Made by a program: the position numbers and the translations under genes. Shown here in pieces: positions 1 to 6,395 of a DNA stretch of 7,679 bases. Source of the DNA: an uncultured Collinsella sp. (lineage in GTDB: Bacteria > Actinomycetota > Coriobacteriia > Coriobacteriales > Coriobacteriaceae); the NCBI GenBank assembly GCA_902479205.1, contig CABSNX010000089.1, positions 1 through 7,679 on the forward strand, written 5' to 3'. The first letter of the stretch is position 1; every line of letters starts with the position of its first letter. The notes beneath the pieces are model-generated. The model was not told the DNA's origin, ran no database searches, and worked only from the letters and a program-made list of their open reading frames with translations.

Positions 1-49
1 ATCTACACAAGGCTATTCGTCGGCAGCGTCAGATGTGTATAAGAGACAG
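1..49 (+). other. Illumina Nextera i5 adapter (sequencing artefact)
   Basis: This is not genomic DNA. Bases 1-8 (ATCTACAC) are the 3' end of the Illumina P5 flow-cell sequence. Bases 9-16 (AAGGCTAT) occupy the 8-base i5 index slot and match, from memory, Nextera XT v2 index S520. Bases 17-30 (TCGTCGGCAGCGTC) are the Read 1 adapter, and bases 31-49 (AGATGTGTATAAGAGACAG) are the Tn5 mosaic end. The order and spacing match the library adapter exactly, so untrimmed adapter was assembled onto the contig end. Read on the minus strand it adds the well-known artefact peptide CLLYTSDAADE to MurJ, and the stop codon of that frame (bases 13-15) lies inside the index. Confidence 0.98.
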
Positions 50-1788
50 AAGACGATCAGATACATCGCAAACGGAATCAGGAAGAAGAGCATCTGGGCG
101 ACACCGCGCGAAATACCCGTGCGGACGCTGTCGTAATCCTTCTCCTGCGCATCGTGAGAGAGTTCGGTATAGAGTGCCGTCGAAAGCGAGGCGGCGATCA
201 GCGCATAGGGCAATGTGTACCACAGGCGCGCATATGCGATAACGGAAGGGCCGGTCTCGGGCTGCACCACCAGCGCGGCGGCATTGGTAATGGAGGTCGA
301 GACAAACATGCACACCGTGGCGAGCAGCGTCGGGATACCAAGCGCGATCGTCTGTCGCAGCGCGGGATCCTTAAAGTCGATATGGATATGAGGATGCACG
401 CCATGCTTGCCAAGCGCGGGAATCTGACAGGCCATCTGGACAAAGACGCCGAGGGTCGTACCAGCTGCGATCAAGATAATACCGGCCTGCCCGCCAAATT
501 GTGCAGACACAGGAGCAAAGCCCATAAAGCTGGCGATGACGATAACATTGTTGAGAACCGGGGCAAACGTCGACCAGAAGTAGTCGCGGTGTGCGTTGAG
601 AACGCCCGAAAACACCGAGCCCAAGCCATAAAACAGAATTTGAATAGCAAAGAAGCGGAACATGAACGCAGCGGTATCCATGCTGCCGCCATCGCCCGAA
701 AGGAACGACTGCGTCCAAATAAAGCCGGGAGCAAACACGGTGCCCAGCAGCGAGATACCGCCCAGCACCAGAAGCAGAATACCGAGCAGGTTGCCGACAT
801 ACTCGTTCGATGCCTCGCGACCCTGCTCGCGCCTCACACCCATATACACCGGCAAAAACGCCGTAACGAGCATGCCGCCCATCACGAGCTCGTAGAGCAT
901 GTTGGGCAGGTTGTTGGCAACCTGATAGGAGGACGAGAGCAGCGACATACCGATGGCGGCCGCCATGGCCCACGTGCGGATAAACCCGGTGACGCGCGAC
1001 ACGATGGTCAACACGGTCATGAGGCCAGCAGAGCGACCAACCGTGGAGTAGTCCGACGAACCCATATCGTCTACGTCGTCCTGAGAGTCCTCATGAACCT
1101 CATCTTGTGGCGGCAAATCGTCCACGACGGCAAAGGAGCCGGTCATCGCAAAGGGATCGTCAACCAAAACGGCGTCATCGGCAGGTGCGACGTCATCGCT
1201 GTTCGGCATGTTGTTACCGGATACGGCATCATCATCGAATATGGCATGGTCGCCAAACACCGTGTCAACTTCTTTGGCGGCGACGGTTCGGGCAGAAAAC
1301 GACAGAGGGTCCCAGTCGTCATCACCGTCGATGGCCACGCCCTCGACGGGATCGGTCGAACCAAGCGGCGACCATTCGTCATCCGAAAGAAGCGGTTCGC
1401 CATCATCATGAGCCGCGGGCTTGGCGGAACGAGCGGCAGGAGCGCTCTGCGGTGTGCTCTTTCCCTGGGCTGCCATCAAAAACACCGCCGTCTCATCGGG
1501 ACGCGGCACACAAGGAGCCTCGGAGGCGATTGGCTTCACGCTGGCGCTCGATTGAGCGGCGGCCAAAAAGACAGCCGTCTCATCGGGACGAGCCGAAGAA
1601 AGAACCGTACGGGGAAGCGCCGTGCCGGCACCGGCGGCACGCAAGTACACGGCCGTCTCGCCCGGGTCAGCGGCAGCGGACCAGGCGTTTCGAATCTCGT
1701 TATCGAACGAAGCGGCCTCGGGCGCGGGCGTCTGAGGAGCCGACCCTTTTGCAAAGTGAGCTCCGCGCTTTGATTCTTCCTGCGGCAT
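50..1788 (-). CDS. murJ: MurJ lipid II flippase, 3'-truncated by contig end, with long acidic N-terminal extension
   Basis: MurJ (MviN) is an inner-membrane MOP-superfamily transporter that flips lipid II to the outer face for peptidoglycan synthesis. Residues 1 to about 250 form a low-complexity, Ala/Pro- then Asp-rich cytoplasmic tail. The core starts near residue 253. SRVTGFIR (264-271) matches E. coli SRVLGFAR, placing R265 and R271 at R18 and R24. NLPNMLYELVMGG (293-305) is the actinobacterial form of the TM2 motif, lacking the Glu of E. coli E57. R521 in AYARLWYTLP probably equals R270. About eight membrane segments and the start of a ninth are visible. Native sequence ends within codon 580; an open frame continues to base 13 only through adapter, so roughly 190 C-terminal residues are missing. 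The ATG has an AGAGGA ribosome site 7 bases upstream, inside the end of ybaK, which suggests coupling. Family identity is firm; the role of the tail is unknown. Confidence 0.93.
1303..1383 (-). repeat. Two-copy DD[E/D]W-x-PL motif in the MurJ acidic tail
   Basis: Residues 136-142 (DDEWSPL, bases 1363-1383) and 156-162 (DDDWDPL, bases 1303-1323) repeat at a 20-residue spacing within the Asp-rich part of the MurJ extension. A Trp in an otherwise disordered acidic stretch is uncommon and typical of short docking motifs. The role is unknown. Confidence 0.6.
1468..1665 (-). repeat. Three-copy [D/G]ETAV[F/Y]L repeat in the MurJ tail
   Basis: The MurJ extension holds PGETAVYLRAA (residues 42-52, bases 1633-1665), PDETAVFLAAA (68-78, bases 1555-1587) and PDETAVFLMAA (97-107, bases 1468-1500). 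Copies are 26 and 29 residues apart, separated by Ala/Ser/Pro-rich linkers that do not resemble each other. Two copies share 17 identical bases at DNA level (1487-1503 and 1574-1590), and the third (1652-1668) is diverged. Conservation of the motif against variable linkers points to short functional motifs rather than a slippage tract. The acidic residues before Thr and the aromatic residue at +3 resemble actinobacterial Ser/Thr kinase sites; that reading is inference. Confidence 0.85.
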
Positions 1789-1791
1789 CGC

Positions 1792-2292
1792 TCAGTCCTC
1801 TCTCGTGATCGGGGCAACTGTCGCCCCGCAAAATGCAACTAAGTCATCGGGAGCAAGCTCAAGCTGATAGCCGCGCTTGCCACCCGAGATAAAAATGGTA
1901 TCCCAAAGGACGCATGTCTCATCGATCAGCGTCCGGAAGCGCTTTTTCATACCGACCGGGCTGCAACCGCCGCGGACATACCCCGTCGCGGCAAGCAAAT
2001 CTTTGACATGCATCATGGTCAGCGACTTTTCGCCTGCGGCGCGCGCGGCGGCCTTGAGGTCGAGCTCGTCGGCAACAGGAATGCAGCACACGACATGGTC
2101 GTTGGACGGCGTCGTGCAGACCAGGGTCTTAAATCCCTGACCGGGCTCCTCGCCAAGCTGCTCGGAAATCGCGACGCCCAGACCCGACGATTCATCGCCA
2201 TCGTCTTCGTACGTATGGAGAACATAGGAGATGCCGGCGCTTTCCAGCTCGCGCATCGCATTGGTTTTTGGCGTCTTAACAGCCTTTGCCAT
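1792..2292 (-). CDS. ybaK: Cys-tRNA(Pro) deacylase, YbaK/EbsC family
   Basis: The 166-residue cytoplasmic protein is a trans-editing enzyme that hydrolyses Cys-tRNA(Pro) made in error by prolyl-tRNA synthetase. It aligns by eye along the whole length of E. coli YbaK. Shared blocks are ISYVLHTYE (21-29), GFKTLV (53-58) with K55 at the position of the essential YbaK lysine, PVADELDLK (72-80), GYVRGGCSPVGMKKR (104-118), ISGGKRG (135-141) and a closing ITRED. The start at 2292 was chosen because AAAGGA sits 6 bases upstream and the family fold begins directly after it. An in-frame ATG at 2370 would add 26 unrelated residues overlapping the hairpin end. It lies 3 bases before murJ and probably shares its transcript. 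No link between its function and MurJ is apparent. Confidence 0.93.
   Translation of the reverse strand: MAKAVKTPKTNAMRELESAGISYVLHTYEDDGDESSGLGVAISEQLGEEPGQGFKTLVCTTPSNDHVVCCIPVADELDLKAAARAAGEKSLTMMHVKDLLAATGYVRGGCSPVGMKKRFRTLIDETCVLWDTIFISGGKRGYQLELAPDDLVAFCGATVAPITRED
1796..1801 (-). promoter_or_regulatory. Ribosome binding site of murJ, overlapping the ybaK 3' end
   Basis: On the minus strand AGAGGA lies 7 bases before the murJ ATG (bases 1786-1788) and falls within the last codons of ybaK, whose TGA stop is at 1792-1794. It supports the chosen murJ start and implies that ribosomes ending ybaK can load onto murJ. Confidence 0.7.
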
Positions 2293-2298
2293 GGCACA

Positions 2299-2304
2299 TC
2301 CTTT
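2299..2304 (-). promoter_or_regulatory. Ribosome binding site fixing the ybaK start
   Basis: AAAGGA on the minus strand is 6 bases before the ATG at 2290-2292. It favours this start over the in-frame ATG at 2368-2370. Confidence 0.7.
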
Positions 2305-2329
2305 CCCTCGCAGAGCGACGCAAGGATTA

Positions 2330-2335
2330 AGTATA
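2330..2335 (-). promoter_or_regulatory. Possible -10 element for ybaK-murJ
   Basis: The minus strand reads TATACT, matching the sigma-70 -10 consensus at five of six positions, about 38 bases before the ybaK start and downstream of the hairpin at 2375-2405. No good -35 hexamer is seen at the expected distance, so this is only a candidate. Confidence 0.35.
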
Positions 2336-2374
2336 GGGCCAATTCCGCCGCATATGCCATCTCGACACACAGAA

Positions 2375-2405
2375 GCGCCACCGAATCAGAAGGAATCGGT
2401 GGCGC
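2375..2405 (-). terminator. Hairpin after uvrA, possible intrinsic terminator
   Basis: A perfect 10-base inverted repeat (GCGCCACCGA at 2375-2384 and TCGGTGGCGC at 2396-2405) with an 11-base loop begins 20 bases after the uvrA stop codon. On the minus strand the stem is followed by TTCTGTGTG, a poor U-tract. It may end or attenuate the uvrA transcript before ybaK; the weak tail leaves read-through possible. Confidence 0.55.
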
Positions 2406-2425
2406 GTCGGTACTACAACGTCTCT

Positions 2426-5305
2426 TTACTGTGCGTCGAGCTGCGCCTGACGCTCACGGTCACGCTTGAGCAGCGGCGCCAAGAACTTGCCCGTGTAGCT
2501 CTGCGAACATGCCGCGACTTGCTCCGGCGTGCCTGAGACCACGACGGTTCCGCCGCCATTGCCGCCCTCGGGGCCCATATCGATCAGGCGGTCGGCAACC
2601 TTGATGACATCAAGGTTGTGCTCGATCACCAGAACCGTGTTGCCCGCATCGACCAGGCGCTGCAACACGTCGAGCAGCTGGCGAACATCCTCAAAATGAA
2701 GGCCGGTTGTGGGCTCGTCCAAAATGTAGAATGTCTTGCCTGTCTGACGACGATGAAGCTCCTTGGCGAGCTTCACGCGCTGCGCCTCGCCGCCCGAAAG
2801 CGTCGTAGCGGGCTGGCCCAAGCTCACGTAGCCCAGACCCACGTCATATAAGGTCTGCAGTTTGCGCTTAATCTGCGGGATATTCCCAAAGAAAGCCAGT
2901 GCTTCGGTGACACTCATGTCGAGCACGTCCGAGATTGTCTTGCCGCGGTAGGTAACCTCGAGTGTCTCGCGGTTATAACGTTTGCCGCCACATACCTCAC
3001 AGGGGACATAGATATCGGGAAGGAAGTGCATCTCGATCTTAATCTGGCCATCGCCCTTGCACGCCTCGCAGCGACCGCCGCTTACGTTAAAGGAGAAACG
3101 TCCCGGCGAGTAGCCGCGCGCCTTCGACTCCGGCGTGCTTGCAAATAGCGCACGCAGATCATCCCACAGGCCAATATAGGTCGCAGGGTTCGAACGCGGC
3201 GTGCGACCGATCGGTGACTGGTCGATATCGATTACCTTATCGATGCACTCAATGCCCTCAATCTTCTTGTACGGCCCCACGGGACGCGTCGAACGATGGA
3301 TGGCATTCGTAAGCGCGGGCGCAATCGTATCGGTGACCAGAGAGCTCTTGCCCGATCCCGAAACACCGGTAACGACTGTGAGCGTACCGAACTCAATCTT
3401 GGCGGTAACGTTTTTGAGGTTATTAGCGCGGGCGCCCGTGATCTTAAGACAGCCGCGGCCGGGCTTGCGGCGCTCATCGGGCACGCGGATCATCCGCTTG
3501 CCGGTCAAATAAGCACCTGTCATGGACTCGGGGCATGCCATGATATCGGCAGGCGTTCCCGCGGCGACCACGTGTCCGCCGTTAACGCCCGCACCGGGAC
3601 CCATATCGATCACGTAGTCGGCAGCGCGAATTGTATCTTCGTCGTGCTCGACGACGATAACGGTATTACCGATATCGCGCAAGCGCTCGAGCGTCTTGAT
3701 CAGGCGCTCGTTATCGCGTTGGTGGAGACCGATCGACGGCTCGTCCAGAATGTACAGAACGCCCATGAGGCCGGCGCCGATCTGCGTTGCCAGGCGAATG
3801 CGCTGGGCCTCACCGCCGGAAAGCGTCGCCGAGGCGCGATCGAGCGTCAGATAGTCGAGTCCGACATCGACCAGAAAACGCAGGCGCTCCAGGATTTCCT
3901 TGACGATGCGCCCGCCGATAAACTGCTGACGCTCGGTAAGCTCCAGGCCCTCAAAAAACTCGAGCGACTCGCGACACGACAGGCAGCAGACATCGTAAAT
4001 GGACTTGCCGCCCACGGTGACGGCAAGCATCTCGGGACGCAGGCGAGCACCGTGACAGCTCGAGCATGGCTCTTCGCGAATGTATTTCTCCAAGCGAGCT
4101 CTGGTGTTCTCGTTCGTCGTCTCGTTGTAGCGCTCGTACAGGATGTTGCGCACGCCCGAGAACTTAGTGTCCCACTGGCTGCGACGCCCATCGAGCTTTT
4201 GATAGTCGACCGAAATCTTCGTGTCGCCCATGCCATCCAAAAACGCACGACGCACCCGCGGGGGCAGGTCCTCCCATGGCGTATCGGCACTCACCTTAAA
4301 GTGTTTGCAGACCGCAGCAAAAATCTGCGGATAATAGTTGGAATTGCCGAACAGGCTGCCAAAGACTCCGTCGGCAATCGACTTTGAGGGGTCTTCAATC
4401 AGCGCCTCGGCATCGACTGTCTTTTTAAAGCCCAGGCCATCGCACTCGGGACATGCACCATAGGGCGCGTTGAATGAGAAATCGCGCGGCTGCAGGTCGT
4501 CGATGGAATGCCCGTGCTCCGGGCACGCCAGTGCCAGCGAATACTCCAGCAGCTCGCCCTCGGTTCCCTCGGGAGCGTCGCGGTCGGGCAGCATGTACAC
4601 GTTCACGTTACCGTGCGCCAGTGCCGTCGCCTGCTCAACGGACTCGGCAATGCGACCCAGGGAGTTCTCTCGAATCACGATACGGTCGACCACGACCTCA
4701 ATGTCGTGTTTGAACTTCTTGTCCAGGTCGATAGGGTCGTCAAGCGAGCGCACCTCGCCGTCGACGCGCACACGGCTAAAGCCCTCCGCACGCAGGTCCT
4801 CAAACAGCTTGGCATATTCGCCCTTGCGTCCACGAACCACCGGCGCCAACACAAACGCGCGACGGCCCTCACCCGCCGCCAGCACCTTATCGGCGACCTG
4901 ATCGGTCGTCTGACGCTCAATGACGCGACCGCACTCAGGACAGTGCGGCGTTCCCACGCGAGCAAACAGCAGACGCAGATAGTCGTAAATCTCGGTTACG
5001 GTGCCCACCGTCGAGCGTGGGTTTTTGGACGTCGTCTTCTGATCGATCGACACAGCCGGCGACAGGCCGTCAATCGAATCCAGATCGGGCTTGTCCATCT
5101 GGCCCAAAAACTGACGCGCATAGCTCGAAAGGCTCTCGACGTAACGGCGCTGGCCCTCGGCATAGATGGTATCGAACGCCAGTGAGCTCTTGCCCGATCC
5201 GGAAAGACCGGTTATGACCACGAGCTGGTCACGCGGAATGGAAACATCGATATCGCGCAGGTTATGCTCGCGCGCGCCGCGAATAACGATAGAAGAATCA
5301 GACAT
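2426..5305 (-). CDS. uvrA: Excinuclease ABC subunit A (UvrA)
   Basis: UvrA is the damage-recognition ATPase of nucleotide excision repair; it dimerises, scans DNA and loads UvrB. The 959-residue protein has the full family layout. The first ABC module has Walker A GLSGSGKS (33-40), signature LSGGEAQRIRLA (495-506) and Walker B YILDEPSIGLH (518-528). The second has GVSGSGKS (647-654), LSGGEAQRVKLA (836-847) and YILDEPTTGLH (860-870). Cys pairs occur at 122/125, 414/417, 746/749 and 769/772, the last two forming the DNA-binding zinc module. The inserted zinc site reads CPEH (261-264) with CPEC (285-288), so one ligand position is His where E. coli has Cys. The N-terminal MSDSSIVIRGAREHNL matches the usual family start. 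AAGGAG sits 5 bases before the ATG, with a second site, TAGGAGG, further upstream. A LexA-like box lies 62-75 bases upstream. No truncation or frameshift is visible. Confidence 0.98.
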   Translation of the reverse strand: MSDSSIVIRGAREHNLRDIDVSIPRDQLVVITGLSGSGKSSLAFDTIYAEGQRRYVESLSSYARQFLGQMDKPDLDSIDGLSPAVSIDQKTTSKNPRSTVGTVTEIYDYLRLLFARVGTPHCPECGRVIERQTTDQVADKVLAAGEGRRAFVLAPVVRGRKGEYAKLFEDLRAEGFSRVRVDGEVRSLDDPIDLDKKFKHDIEVVVDRIVIRENSLGRIAESVEQATALAHGNVNVYMLPDRDAPEGTEGELLEYSLALACPEHGHSIDDLQPRDFSFNAPYGACPECDGLGFKKTVDAEALIEDPSKSIADGVFGSLFGNSNYYPQIFAAVCKHFKVSADTPWEDLPPRVRRAFLDGMGDTKISVDYQKLDGRRSQWDTKFSGVRNILYERYNETTNENTRARLEKYIREEPCSSCHGARLRPEMLAVTVGGKSIYDVCCLSCRESLEFFEGLELTERQQFIGGRIVKEILERLRFLVDVGLDYLTLDRASATLSGGEAQRIRLATQIGAGLMGVLYILDEPSIGLHQRDNERLIKTLERLRDIGNTVIVVEHDEDTIRAADYVIDMGPGAGVNGGHVVAAGTPADIMACPESMTGAYLTGKRMIRVPDERRKPGRGCLKITGARANNLKNVTAKIEFGTLTVVTGVSGSGKSSLVTDTIAPALTNAIHRSTRPVGPYKKIEGIECIDKVIDIDQSPIGRTPRSNPATYIGLWDDLRALFASTPESKARGYSPGRFSFNVSGGRCEACKGDGQIKIEMHFLPDIYVPCEVCGGKRYNRETLEVTYRGKTISDVLDMSVTEALAFFGNIPQIKRKLQTLYDVGLGYVSLGQPATTLSGGEAQRVKLAKELHRRQTGKTFYILDEPTTGLHFEDVRQLLDVLQRLVDAGNTVLVIEHNLDVIKVADRLIDMGPEGGNGGGTVVVSGTPEQVAACSQSYTGKFLAPLLKRDRERQAQLDAQ

Positions 5306-5310
5306 GGAAG

Positions 5311-5324
5311 CTCCTTGCCTCCTA
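5311..5324 (-). promoter_or_regulatory. Tandem ribosome binding sites of uvrA
   Basis: The minus strand carries TAGGAGG (5318-5324) and AAGGAG (5311-5316) before the uvrA ATG at 5303-5305. The nearer one, with a 5-base spacer, is the likely working site. The further one, 12 bases away, is the stronger match but too far for ideal initiation. Confidence 0.6.
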
Positions 5325-5366
5325 CAACTTCAAATCACACTGACGATGAGTTTAGCGCACTCGACG

Positions 5367-5380
5367 CGCACAGATGTTCG
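5367..5380 (-). promoter_or_regulatory. Candidate LexA (SOS) box upstream of uvrA
   Basis: The minus strand reads CGAAC-ATCT-GTGCG, which differs at one half-site base from the CGAAC-N4-GTTCG operator recognised by LexA/DinR in Bacillus and many actinobacteria. It lies 62-75 bases before the uvrA start codon. A weak -10-like TATTAC (bases 5380-5385, minus strand) abuts it, a good position for repression. Known family biology (uvrA is often SOS-controlled) supports the call; LexA binding itself is inferred. Confidence 0.6.
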
Positions 5381-5479
5381 TAATACAAGATTCGCAGACC
5401 TTTTGCGTTGTCTGACGCCGCAGGCCGCACGCTCGGTCCGTACTTTCGAATACTGTCGATCGCCTACCACGCATCATAA

Positions 5480-5509
5480 ATGACTCCCGCTCGCAAACGA
5501 GGGTACAAT
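5480..5509 (+). promoter_or_regulatory. Sigma-70-type promoter of mrp
   Basis: A -35-like ATGACT (5480-5485, four of six to TTGACA) and a -10 TACAAT (5504-5509, five of six to TATAAT) are separated by 18 bases. Transcription would begin near base 5516, giving a leader of about 50 bases before the mrp ATG. A short dyad, CTCG-CAAA-CGAG (5490-5501), lies between the two hexamers. Confidence 0.6.
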
Positions 5510-5528
5510 GACGCTCGTGTCACACCGC

Positions 5529-5542
5529 GGGGCTCCGGCCCC
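5529..5542 (+). other. Small GC-rich hairpin in the mrp leader
   Basis: GGGGC (5529-5533) pairs with GCCCC (5538-5542) around a 4-base loop, 9 bases before the mrp ribosome site. It could stabilise the 5' end or tune translation; it is too short and U-poor to be a terminator. Confidence 0.3.
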
Positions 5543-5551
5543 AACATATAC

Positions 5552-5558
5552 AAAGGAG
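5552..5558 (+). promoter_or_regulatory. Strong ribosome binding site fixing the mrp start
   Basis: AAAGGAG lies 6 bases before the ATG at 5565-5567. It decides the start against an in-frame ATG at 5508, which overlaps the -10 hexamer and so lies upstream of the predicted transcript start. Confidence 0.85.
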
Positions 5559-5564
5559 TCAAAC

Positions 5565-6395
5565 ATGGGTTGCGAGCACGCACAGGCAGCCGGCGGGCAA
5601 ACGTCGCCGTCGCAATTTGAGGAAAATACGCTGTCCGAGGTCAAGCGCGTTATCGCCGTGCTTTCCGGCAAGGGCGGCGTCGGCAAGTCATTCGTCACCG
5701 GCGCCATCGCCACGGAGCTTTCCCGCCACGGTCACAAGGTCGGCGTCCTCGATGCCGATATTACCGGCCCCTCTATCCCTAAGATGTTCGGTATGAGCGG
5801 ACGTCACGTTCATGCCCTCGGCAACCTTATGCTGCCCGAAATCTCCGAGCACGGCGTCAAGGTTATGAGCTCTAACCTGCTGCTCCAAAACGAAACCGAC
5901 CCCGTCCTCTGGCGCGGTCCGGTTATCGCGGGTGCCATCAGGCAGTTCTGGAGCGAAACCTCATGGGGCCCCATCGACTACCTGATGGTCGACATGCCTC
6001 CGGGAACGGGCGACGTCGCCCTCACCGTCTTCCAGTCGCTGCCCGTCGATGGCATCGTCATCGTCACGAGCCCGCAGGATCTGGTCTCGATGATCGTCGC
6101 CAAGGCGGTCAACATGGCCGAGAAGATGAACGTCCCCATTCTGGGAATCGTCGAAAACATGAGCTATATCGAGTGCCCCGATTGCGGCAAGAAGATCGAG
6201 GTCTTTGGCAAGAGCAAGCTCCCCGAGGTCGCCGAGCGTTACAACCTCGAGATCCTAGGGCAGCTTCCCATCAATCCGGCACTCGCCGAGGCTTGCGATA
6301 AGGGCGAGGTTGAGACCGCATTGCCCGACGGTATGCTGCCCCAGGCCGTCTCTGCCGTCGAGGCCATTGCCCCGCACGAGACCGCCGAGGCCTAA
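5565..6395 (+). CDS. mrp: Mrp/ApbC/NBP35-type Fe-S cluster carrier ATPase
   Basis: This 276-residue cytoplasmic P-loop protein belongs to the MinD/ParA-like Mrp family, which binds a labile [4Fe-4S] cluster at a dimer interface and passes it to target proteins. Visible motifs are the deviant Walker A GKGGVGKS (35-42), the switch region DADITGPSIPKMFG (63-76), DMPPGTGD (143-150), TSPQDLVSM (168-176), NMSYIECPDCG (198-208) with the cluster-ligand pair C204/C207, and FGKSK (214-218). It lacks the N-terminal MIP18/DUF59 domain of E. coli Mrp and instead has a short tail with one Cys (MGCEHAQ), similar to short Mrp proteins of other anaerobes. The start is set by a strong ribosome site. The downstream flavoprotein begins at the base after this gene's TAA, so the two form an operon from the promoter at 5480. 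The family is certain; the client proteins are unknown. Confidence 0.95.
   Translation: MGCEHAQAAGGQTSPSQFEENTLSEVKRVIAVLSGKGGVGKSFVTGAIATELSRHGHKVGVLDADITGPSIPKMFGMSGRHVHALGNLMLPEISEHGVKVMSSNLLLQNETDPVLWRGPVIAGAIRQFWSETSWGPIDYLMVDMPPGTGDVALTVFQSLPVDGIVIVTSPQDLVSMIVAKAVNMAEKMNVPILGIVENMSYIECPDCGKKIEVFGKSKLPEVAERYNLEILGQLPINPALAEACDKGEVETALPDGMLPQAVSAVEAIAPHETAEA

Noticed and set aside
33..242. Open frame beginning MCIRDR on the plus strand
   Set aside because: Its start codon and first residues are encoded by the Tn5 mosaic end, a known adapter artefact, and the remainder is antisense to murJ.
154..1773. 539-residue open frame on the plus strand opposite murJ
   Set aside because: It is antisense to a clear MurJ frame, has a basic low-complexity composition rich in Arg/His/Gly, no recognisable motif and no ribosome site. 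Long antisense frames are expected in GC-rich coding DNA.
2293..2370. N-terminal extension of YbaK from the ATG at 2370
   Set aside because: The 26 extra residues do not match the family, cover the likely promoter and have no ribosome site, whereas the ATG at 2292 has AAAGGA at ideal spacing.
3296..4387. 363-residue open frame on the plus strand inside uvrA
   Set aside because: It is antisense to the unbroken and highly conserved UvrA ABC modules; no family motif or ribosome site is visible.
5490..5501. Short dyad CTCG-CAAA-CGAG between the mrp promoter hexamers as an operator
   Set aside because: Four-base arms are common by chance in GC-rich DNA and match no regulator site I can name.
5508..5564. 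N-terminal extension of Mrp from the ATG at 5508
   Set aside because: That ATG overlaps the -10 hexamer TACAAT and has no ribosome site; the ATG at 5565 follows a strong AAAGGAG.
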